Below are positions 7,708 through 13,455 of a stretch of DNA of 15,040 nucleotides, piece after piece. The stretch is from Candidatus Geothermarchaeota archaeon (lineage in GTDB: Archaea > Thermoproteota > Nitrososphaeria > Geothermarchaeales > JDFR-13): positions 1 through 15,040 of the forward strand of contig WAMZ01000084.1 of NCBI GenBank assembly GCA_015522055.1. The letters are read 5' to 3'. How positions within the stretch are numbered: position 1 is the stretch's first letter; the number at the start of each line of letters is the position of its first letter. Both the position numbers and the translations under genes were made by a program. The notes beneath the pieces are model-generated. The model did not search any database. It had not been told where the DNA came from and was given only the letters and a program-made list of their open reading frames with translations.

Positions 7708-8975
7708 ACCCTCTTCCTAACAACCCTCAGCTTCAGACCATCCACAGCGACCACAACAATCTCCTCACCCTCCTCAATCACCTCATCCGAGTAAGCCGTC
7801 CAATAGTCAGACATAACCATAACGACACCAGGCTCACCAGGCACTATCCGAGACTTGGCTATACCAGTCTTCCCAACCAATACATCCATATTAAGGGGAG
7901 AAGTCTTTCTCTTAAGAACCTCCCTTATCTTATGTAGATAGAAACCAGCTATACCCGTCAACATCACGATGATCAATAATCCACCGGCCACCAGGGCCGT
8001 GTAATTAAATGTCCAGATAAAATACTCCCTAGTATATAGAAGCATAACACCAAGGGCAATCAATATCCCACCAACGACGGCCGGCCCCCCATGCCCAACC
8101 TTCAACTCGAGTATAATCGATGCTATACCCAACAAGAGGAGGATAAGAGCGGTAGTATTAACTGATATCAGGCCCAGGCTTAGTAAAGCCAATATAAATG
8201 CCACGCCAGCAGCGATACCACCTACATAGGTGGGGTGGATAACCTCAATAAGTATAAGGAGAGCAGCGAGGTCTAGTAATATACCCAGTATAAATGGGTC
8301 CGATAATACCGACAGTATACTAGCCCTTATATCCTTCTTAACCTCAACAACCTCAGCGTCCTTGAAACCCTCAGCCTCCATCAAATCCGCCAGTGAAGCG
8401 GCAGAATAATCCGCGACGCCTAACTCCACAGCCTCAGCAGCATCGTAATCCCTATTCTCAGTAACCATTAACCTACATGCACTTGCGTTCCTCCCCCTAA
8501 CCATCGCTAGAGACTCCATCCACTCAGCCATAGCATTCACAATCTTCGGATCGGTACCAGTACCACCCACCGACCTAGGCTCAGCTGAGCCAATTACACT
8601 ACCAGGGGCCATAACCAGTCTATATGAAGCTACACCTATATATGCACCAGCCGAGAAAGCCCTACCACCAGGAGGAACAAACACATATATAGGAATCTTC
8701 GAGTTTATCACCTCATCCACTATAGCCTCAGTGGCAACTAGATACCCACCATTAGTATTAACAACCAATATAATAGCCACGGTATCCTTAGACGCGTGTA
8801 ATATAGTCCTACTCAAAATATCATATAGACCAGAGTCTATCGTAGCCTCGAAGTCAACAACATAGACGATACCCGAATTAGTTTCAGCCCCAACATCAAT
8901 ATAAGGCGCCAGAGACAATAATGAAAATGTAGTTATTAGTAATGTGATTATCAATCTGATTGATGTATTCCTCAT
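7704..8975 (-). CDS. nfeD: NfeD membrane serine protease (ClpP-class, 1510-N type)
   Basis: This long-form NfeD protein is a membrane-bound serine protease that, in Pyrococcus, cuts the C-terminal hydrophobic part of stomatin. The order is a signal or anchor segment (about 7-24), a ClpP-like domain facing outward (about 34-215), some five membrane segments (about 225-355), and a C-terminal OB-fold NfeD domain ending DGLKLRVVRK. The Ser-Lys dyad aligns with Ser97 and Lys138 of PH1510: S108 in GGRAFSAGAY and K144 in DPKIVN. The 423 residues match the family. The ATG at 8975 lies where transcription from the TATA box at 8995-9004 should begin, and no clear ribosome-binding site is seen, so it may be leaderless. 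The stomatin partner lies 56 bases upstream on the same strand. Confidence 0.93.
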   Translation of the reverse strand: MRNTSIRLIITLLITTFSLLSLAPYIDVGAETNSGIVYVVDFEATIDSGLYDILSRTILHASKDTVAIILVVNTNGGYLVATEAIVDEVINSKIPIYVFVPPGGRAFSAGAYIGVASYRLVMAPGSVIGSAEPRSVGGTGTDPKIVNAMAEWMESLAMVRGRNASACRLMVTENRDYDAAEAVELGVADYSAASLADLMEAEGFKDAEVVEVKKDIRASILSVLSDPFILGILLDLAALLILIEVIHPTYVGGIAAGVAFILALLSLGLISVNTTALILLLLGIASIILELKVGHGGPAVVGGILIALGVMLLYTREYFIWTFNYTALVAGGLLIIVMLTGIAGFYLHKIREVLKRKTSPLNMDVLVGKTGIAKSRIVPGEPGVVMVMSDYWTAYSDEVIEEGEEIVVVAVDGLKLRVVRKRV

Positions 8976-8994
8976 CCTTCTAACCCAAGTATAT

Positions 8995-9004
8995 TATTTA
9001 TAAA
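8995..9004 (-). promoter_or_regulatory. TATA box of nfeD inside a perfect palindrome
   Basis: On the minus strand TTTATAAATA lies inside the 14-base perfect palindrome TTATTTATAAATAA (8994-9007). The expected start about 25 bases on falls at the nfeD ATG (8975). NfeD can thus be made from its own leaderless message as well as by read-through from the stomatin gene. Confidence 0.55.
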
Positions 9005-9031
9005 TAACCCTATGTTTAAATGAATAGCGGG

Positions 9032-9946
9032 TTATGTCTCTCCACCCTCCTCAGCAGACCTAACGAACTTCCCTATGGCCTCAATCAGGCTCAGCATCTC
9101 GATCGGCACAACAAACTTCGTCGACTCACTCCTCCCAATTTCCTTAAGCATATCCAAGTATTGCAGGGCCATCGTCTTCGAGTCCAAAGTTCTAGCAACA
9201 TCAAATATGGTCTTCAGAGCCTGTGCATACCCCTCCGCCCTCAGAATAGCGGCCCTCCTCTCACCCTCCGCTTTTAGTATGGCGCTCTGCTTCTCACCCT
9301 CAGCTACAAGTATAGCCGACTCCTTCTTCCCACTAGCCTCTGTAACCATAGCCCTCCTATTACGCTCAGCACTCATCTGCCTAATCATCGCATCCTGAAC
9401 CTCCCTAGGCGGCATAATCTCCCTAATCTCAACACTAGTGACCTTAACACCCCACCTCTCGGTAACCTCATCAAGTTTACTCCGCAGAATCTTATTAATC
9501 TCCTCCCTTTTTGCCAAAACATCATCCAAATTAATATCACCTATTACAGCCCTCAAGGTCGTCGTAGCGATACCAGTAGCAGCACCCTCAAAATTCTGTA
9601 CATTAATTACACTCTGGAGAGGATCAAATACCCTGAAATATATTAAGAAATCTATATCTACAGGGGCATTATCCTTCGTTATACACGTCTGCTTAGTGAT
9701 CTCCAAGAAACGTTCCCTTAAGTCTACTAGGACAGGTCTATCGATAAATGGGATGAGAAATATCAGGCCCGGCCCCTTAACACCAATAGCCCTACCCAAC
9801 CTAAACACAACAACACGCTCATACTCACGGACAACCCTAATCGAGTTGTATAATATGGTGATAACTATTATGAATATTAGAAGTATAACTAGTATCTGGC
9901 CCACATCAACAGTAACCTGGAGTAAATAACTAATTATAGGATGCAT
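9032..9946 (-). CDS. Stomatin/prohibitin (SPFH/band 7) protein, NfeD partner
   Basis: This membrane scaffold protein belongs to the stomatin family. There is one N-terminal membrane segment (about residues 8-33), then the SPFH domain beginning VREYERVVVFRLGR and containing GPGLIFLIPFID, then a helical coiled-coil region with the repeats AEGEKQSAILKAEGERRAAI, then a short hydrophobic stretch KFVVPIEMLSLIEAI before the charged tail. In Pyrococcus the matching hydrophobic stretch is the NfeD cleavage site. The frame opens at TTG 9973, but the TATA box at 9995-10002 predicts transcription starting about there, and the ATG at 9946 follows a GGTGGTGGTG ribosome-binding run. The ATG is therefore chosen (304 residues). 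Adjacency to nfeD is the classic pair. Confidence 0.93.
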   Translation of the reverse strand: MHPIISYLLQVTVDVGQILVILLIFIIVITILYNSIRVVREYERVVVFRLGRAIGVKGPGLIFLIPFIDRPVLVDLRERFLEITKQTCITKDNAPVDIDFLIYFRVFDPLQSVINVQNFEGAATGIATTTLRAVIGDINLDDVLAKREEINKILRSKLDEVTERWGVKVTSVEIREIMPPREVQDAMIRQMSAERNRRAMVTEASGKKESAILVAEGEKQSAILKAEGERRAAILRAEGYAQALKTIFDVARTLDSKTMALQYLDMLKEIGRSESTKFVVPIEMLSLIEAIGKFVRSAEEGGET

Positions 9947-9994
9947 CACCACCACCGGAGAGAACCGATACAAATAAACTATTGCACCATAGCC

Positions 9995-10002
9995 AATATA
10001 AA
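9995..10002 (-). promoter_or_regulatory. TATA box of the stomatin gene
   Basis: The minus strand reads TTTATATT within CCAATTTATATTGG, just after the stop of the glycosyltransferase gene. Transcription would start near 9972, giving a leader of about 26 bases before the ATG at 9946. This makes the stomatin-nfeD unit separable from the glycosyltransferase genes upstream. Confidence 0.5.
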
Positions 10003-10009
10003 TTGGATG

Positions 10010-10723
10010 CTACCCAAATAATAGAAACCTGGGTATGGCCAACAAAAACTCTGCAATAACCCTCAAACCCATCTTTGACCTACCAACCCTCCTATTTACA
10101 AATACAAAGGGCGCCTCGCCAATCCGGAGACCCCCGCGTTTAGCGATATACACAGTCTCAGGCTGGACTGCATACCCCCTACTCGATATACCAGTCGCCA
10201 GAATACGTGCCATAGCCCTCCTACCATAACATTTATATCCACTCGTCAAGTCCCTAACCTTCATACAAAGCATATATCTAGCATATAAATTGGCAACCAT
10301 ACTTGTTATCCGCCTAGCAATACCCCAGCCCAGTATCCCACCTCCAGCTATATAACGAGATCCAATAACCAAGTCATATCCACCAAGGGCATACCTCACC
10401 AGCCGAGGTATGAATATAGGGTCATGCTGCATATCCGCATCCATGGTCAATGCATAATCGTAGCCATTTAGATAAGCATATTTGAGGCCCATATATATAG
10501 CTGAGGCCAGGCCAAGCTTCCCAGACCTCACCCTCACATAAACCCACTCATTGGAATCCGAGTATTCCATAGCTAGCCTAGCCGTACCATCTGGACTATT
10601 ATCATCTATTACAAGTACATCCAGGTCGAAAGGCACCATACCCCTAACATAAGCAATCCTATCGAGGAGACTGATAATATTCCCGGCCTCATTATAAGTA
10701 GGTAATATTACAAGCACCCTCAT
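10010..10723 (-). CDS. DPM1-like family 2 glycosyltransferase
   Basis: This probable polyprenyl-phosphate mannosyl- or glucosyl-transferase uses a nucleotide-sugar donor and a dolichol-phosphate acceptor at the membrane face. The 237 residues cover a single GT-A domain: LPTYNEAGN (7-15), VIDDNSPDGTA (38-48), the metal-binding DAD with Q in MDADMQHDP (94-102), GSRYIAGGGILGWG (121-134), RDLTSGYK (157-164) and the late basic motif RRVGRSK (211-217). The order and spacing match the soluble catalytic DPM1 type of Pyrococcus. There is no C-terminal membrane domain; only a hydrophobic amphipathic tail is seen. The ATG overlaps the stop of the upstream epimerase-fold gene in an ATGA, so translation is coupled. 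The donor sugar cannot be told from sequence. Confidence 0.88.
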   Translation of the reverse strand: MRVLVILPTYNEAGNIISLLDRIAYVRGMVPFDLDVLVIDDNSPDGTARLAMEYSDSNEWVYVRVRSGKLGLASAIYMGLKYAYLNGYDYALTMDADMQHDPIFIPRLVRYALGGYDLVIGSRYIAGGGILGWGIARRITSMVANLYARYMLCMKVRDLTSGYKCYGRRAMARILATGISSRGYAVQPETVYIAKRGGLRIGEAPFVFVNRRVGRSKMGLRVIAEFLLAIPRFLLFG

Positions 10724-11883
10724 GGCAAAAACCTTCTTATAGAATAAGGTATATCCGCAGCCCTATCAAGCTCAACCAGCCTATCATCCTTGTAGCCAAA
10801 TAGCCTAACCTCATTCCTAACAAATCTATTCTCAAATCTATCTAATACATCCATTATCCTCTCCTTCATTAACGATGTATCCATCAACCTCCTAACATTC
10901 ACCCTTGACATCTCCATATACCTCCTCGCAACCTCATCAGCCAAACCTTCACCAAAGAAGACATAGTTAACATCATCCTCACGGAGGATAAGTGGCCTAT
11001 CGCCCTCTTCAAGCATCAATACCCCGGGCTTCCTTAGAATCAATGATTCAATATATATCCATTCAGCATCAGTCAATACACTCTTCGCACCCATGATAAG
11101 CGCTAGATGGTCAAGTATATCCATCGACTCCAAGAAGGTAATGTCGTGTCTCTCCATAATAGTATAATATTTATCCATACCCATCAATAGCCGCTTCCCC
11201 CACTTAGGCGTAGGACATACTAGATATTCACCTGTAGTTTCCGAAAACCTTGAGAGCTCATCAATATATCTATATGATCCCCTCCGCCACAAGATAATCA
11301 GGACATACTCACCCTCACCAACCCCGATCTCATCGAGAATAGTAGACTTATTAAGCGCCTCACCAACCTTAGCCTCAACCAAATCAATTAATGGATACCC
11401 TATCAACACCACCCTAGTGGGGTCGAAGCCCTCACTCACCAAGTTCCCAGTATGCATAGGAGAGTATGTTAGATTGACCATCGAGTATCTATCCACAAGT
11501 TGATACACCAAATCAGTCTCCGATGAGTCATACCTCCTCAATCCAGATCCGATGTGAATCGTCTTAATTCCGTAATCATAGCAGAACCTAAGATACGGCA
11601 GTAATACCTCCGAATACCCCATAAACATAAAATAGTCATAATCCGTCTTCTCAATCATCCGCTCCAACTCAGCCTTAAGAATATCCTCAGGTATATCCTT
11701 ATCAAACCTACCCGATAGTCTATCATAGTCCAGTGATAGATATTGAAGCCCCTTCTCGAACCACCCAGCCTCCACACCCAAGTCATATAGATATACCCTA
11801 TGACCCAATCTCCTCAAAACCCAGTATATAGGTGAAAAAGTCACCACATCCTCCCTAGTAGATAGAAAGACAGCTATACGCAT
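10720..11883 (-). CDS. Diverged UDP-GlcNAc 2-epimerase-fold protein, catalytic residues lost
   Basis: This 387-residue protein aligns by eye along its length to WecB-type UDP-GlcNAc 2-epimerases, which have the GT-B fold. R10 in the N-terminal STRED matches the WecB TRPE, HIGSGLRRYD (110-119) matches HVEAGLRTGD, RVVLIGYPLID (157-167) matches RIFITGNTVID, and VLTDAEWIYIES (269-280) matches LTDSGGIQEEA. The catalytic positions are replaced: the WecB Asp95 position is Y90, Glu117 is G112, and His213 is W199. It is therefore unlikely to be a normal epimerase; a sugar-nucleotide-binding partner or a glycosyltransferase is possible. The frame extends to TTG 11901, but GGAGGAG at 11893-11899 sits nine bases before the ATG at 11883, which starts right at the first beta strand. 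It is coupled to the DPM1-like gene by an ATGA overlap. Confidence 0.65.
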   Translation of the reverse strand: MRIAVFLSTREDVVTFSPIYWVLRRLGHRVYLYDLGVEAGWFEKGLQYLSLDYDRLSGRFDKDIPEDILKAELERMIEKTDYDYFMFMGYSEVLLPYLRFCYDYGIKTIHIGSGLRRYDSSETDLVYQLVDRYSMVNLTYSPMHTGNLVSEGFDPTRVVLIGYPLIDLVEAKVGEALNKSTILDEIGVGEGEYVLIILWRRGSYRYIDELSRFSETTGEYLVCPTPKWGKRLLMGMDKYYTIMERHDITFLESMDILDHLALIMGAKSVLTDAEWIYIESLILRKPGVLMLEEGDRPLILREDDVNYVFFGEGLADEVARRYMEMSRVNVRRLMDTSLMKERIMDVLDRFENRFVRNEVRLFGYKDDRLVELDRAADIPYSIRRFLP

Positions 11884-11946
11884 AGCCGTATACTCCTCCA
11901 ACCATCAGACCAGTCAATAAGGTAGATACAACAACTAATTATGAAA

Positions 11947-11960
11947 GATATTTAAGTATC
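11947..11960. promoter_or_regulatory. TATA region between rpo12 and the epimerase-fold gene
   Basis: GATATTTAAGTATC is a near-palindrome. Rightward, TATTTAAG at 11949-11956 with an AAAG element before it predicts a start near 11978, leaving about 18 bases that include the rpo12 ribosome-binding site. Leftward, CTTAAATA predicts a start near 11926 and a leader of about 43 bases for the epimerase-fold gene. The rightward use is the better supported. Confidence 0.45.
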
Positions 11961-11995
11961 TAACTTTATAATTATACTATCACCTGGGGAGGAGA

Positions 11996-12169
11996 ATGAA
12001 GAACATAAGGGTATACACAACGGACATAAGCTTTAGATGCCTGAAATGCGGGAAGGTATCGACAGCAAGAGAGATATCCGAGATGAGCTACCTACAATGC
12101 CCAGAATGTGGATTCAATATACTCGAGAAGGTTAGGCAGGAGAGGGTAAAAGAGGTTCTAGCTAGATAA
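11996..12169 (+). CDS. rpoP: RNA polymerase subunit Rpo12 (RpoP)-like zinc protein
   Basis: This 57-residue protein resembles subunit 12 (Rpb12/RpoP), a small zinc protein at the Rpo3/Rpo10 assembly platform of archaeal RNA polymerase. It has FRCLKCGK with Cys 15 and 18, sixteen residues, then QCPECGFNILEKVR with Cys 35 and 38. The first zinc knuckle, the CPxCG second knuckle and the following basic strand are the family pattern. Its N-terminal extension before the first Cys is a little longer than in the Sulfolobus protein, and it lacks the usual aromatic after the first knuckle. GGGGAGG at 11986-11992 precedes the ATG. Its last eight bases overlap the stop of the convergent nuclease gene. 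Another small zinc-ribbon protein remains possible. Confidence 0.75.
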   Translation: MKNIRVYTTDISFRCLKCGKVSTAREISEMSYLQCPECGFNILEKVRQERVKEVLAR

Positions 12170-12785
12170 CCCTAACACCCCCATCAAGCATTAGGCCGGT
12201 AAGCTCACCAAGAAAATTCCTTAGAAAATTAATTGGTATAATAGGTACATAATCGACATATACCTGTTTTCCCTTCCTAAGCGTGACAACCATCGGCACC
12301 ATTCTACTACACTCATCAGCATATAAACTCTTTAAGGCGGTAGCCTTCATAACCAAAGCATCAACTATCCTTCTCAACTGAGATGGAGATGGTATCCTAC
12401 CCCATCTTTTACACTCGACAACCAAACATGAATCCAGTGGGCCGCCGAAGGCAACCAAGTCAACCTCATACCTAGTTCTAGGAATCCTTACCCCCCTAAA
12501 CACCCTAAAGCCCCTAGCCTCAAGGAACCTATATACGAGATACTCAAAGTCTTGCCACTCAATTAGTTCAGCTATATCCTCAGGAGATTCACCACGATAC
12601 AACAGTATCTCTATAATCTCCTCACGGAAATCCTTATCAACCAGCCTTCCACCAAGCCTATCATATATCTCCCTAAACTCACTCCTAACTAGACCAAACT
12701 TACCAACTGTCTCATCAAAACCATCCTTAAAACTATTTAGCAACGCCTTAAGATATAGACTCGACAGTGAATTCAGCGTCGACAT
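12162..12785 (-). CDS. PD-(D/E)XK nuclease-fold protein, Mrr/RecB-like
   Basis: This 207-residue protein has a helical N-terminal half (about 1-78) that I do not recognise, and a C-terminal restriction-endonuclease-like fold. The core runs E81 in FEYLVYRFLEARGFRV, D109 in RYEVDLVAFGG, and E124/K126 in CLVVECKRWG, the classic E-D-ExK order of metal-dependent DNA nucleases, followed by a helix containing Q136. All key residues are intact, so it should be active. The target could be in DNA repair or defence and is not decided by sequence. The frame opens at TTG 12789-12791, but GGA at 12792-12794 suits the ATG at 12785 better. It is the last gene of the cluster after the Usp gene (two-base gap), and its stop overlaps rpoP from the other strand. 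Confidence 0.82.
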   Translation of the reverse strand: MSTLNSLSSLYLKALLNSFKDGFDETVGKFGLVRSEFREIYDRLGGRLVDKDFREEIIEILLYRGESPEDIAELIEWQDFEYLVYRFLEARGFRVFRGVRIPRTRYEVDLVAFGGPLDSCLVVECKRWGRIPSPSQLRRIVDALVMKATALKSLYADECSRMVPMVVTLRKGKQVYVDYVPIIPINFLRNFLGELTGLMLDGGVRVI

Positions 12786-12787
12786 AA

Positions 12788-13210
12788 TCAATCCATAGTG
12801 AGTACAAGTACTGGTATAGATACCTTAGGAATAACTGATTTACTGACACTCCTTCTAACCACGAGTGGAGGCTTCCTCCTCTTAGCCAAGACGAGTAGGT
12901 CATAGTCCCCCGCCGCCACCTCCTCAATAATAGCAGTGGGTACATCACGTGAGACTATAATCTTCTTCTTAACATTCCTCAGACCTACATCAACAAACAG
13001 CCTCTCAACATAATCGAGGTGGCTTGACAACTCCTGATACTGCTTCAACTCCCTAACCTCATCCTCATTTATAGCTGTAACTGCAGGCATCGTGATGACA
13101 CCAAGTAAAGTTATTATAGCCCCAGATATCCCACTCACCAAATCAATAATCTTGAGCAGGGGATCCGGCTCGGTATATGGACCTACCGGGATCAATATAT
13201 TTCTAACCAC
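12788..13210 (-). CDS. Usp-like (universal stress protein fold) protein
   Basis: This 140-residue single-domain protein has the Usp alpha/beta fold: the opening strand VRNILIPVGPYTEPD, the central IIVSRDVPTAIIEEVAAGDYDLLVLAKR, and the last strand VSIPVLVL. The ATP-binding motif of many Usp proteins (Gly-x2-Gly-x9-Gly-Ser/Thr) is absent; the region reads KRRKPPLVVRRSVSKSV, so it is probably of the non-ATP-binding kind. The frame allows GTG at 13219, but the GGGTGA at 13220-13225 would then touch the start codon. The GTG at 13210, nine bases away and overlapping the upstream TAG stop as TAGTG, is preferred. The gene lies in an overlapping chain behind the permease and RAM genes, suggesting it answers to the same signal. 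Confidence 0.8.
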   Translation of the reverse strand: MVRNILIPVGPYTEPDPLLKIIDLVSGISGAIITLLGVITMPAVTAINEDEVRELKQYQELSSHLDYVERLFVDVGLRNVKKKIIVSRDVPTAIIEEVAAGDYDLLVLAKRRKPPLVVRRSVSKSVIPKVSIPVLVLTMD

Positions 13211-13455
13211 TACTTCCACTCACCCAGGACCAGGCTACTATGAGTAGTCTTAACCCCATCTATCTTCAGAATCTTATCTCTAAGAATCTCTCTTAGTGTC
13301 ACGATACTATCAACCTCAAGCTCAACCAAAACATCGAACTCACCAGTAATCTCATATACTTTAACTGCCTCAGGTATCTTCGCAACTTTCCGGCAAACAT
13401 CGGCGAGCTTCTTAGGCTCCACAACTATCTCAACTATAGCCCTCAAACTCCTCAC
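13210..13455 (-). CDS. Stand-alone Lrp/AsnC ligand-binding (RAM) domain protein
   Basis: This 81-residue protein is the C-terminal effector domain of Lrp/AsnC regulators without the DNA-binding helix-turn-helix. The beta-alpha-beta-beta-alpha-beta pattern runs RAIVEIVVEPKKLADVCRKV, AVKVYEITGEFDVLVELEV, TLREILRDKILKIDGVKTT, then SLVLGEW; the TGEFD turn is typical of the ligand-binding site. Such proteins form rings that bind amino acids and can pair with full Lrp regulators. The frame overlaps the permease stop by 26 bases. The GTG at 13455 is taken; TTG at 13446, five bases after GGTGA, is equally possible and would give 78 residues. Its place right behind an amino-acid permease makes amino-acid sensing likely, though the ligand is unknown. 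Confidence 0.88.
   Translation of the reverse strand: MRSLRAIVEIVVEPKKLADVCRKVAKIPEAVKVYEITGEFDVLVELEVDSIVTLREILRDKILKIDGVKTTHSSLVLGEWK

Noticed and set aside
7704..8975. Possible loss of the catalytic lysine in NfeD, at the MESLA position where PH1510 has IKSLA
   Set aside because: The known dyad lysine is the earlier one, in PPKITN of PH1510; its counterpart K144 in DPKIVN is present.
9438..9929. A 163-codon open frame antisense to the stomatin gene
   Set aside because: The composition is unlike its neighbours, there is no ribosome-binding site, and the opposite frame encodes an unmistakable SPFH protein.
9947..9956. GGTGGTGGTG triplet run as a repeat element
   Set aside because: It is ten bases, lies directly before an ATG and is best read as a ribosome-binding site.
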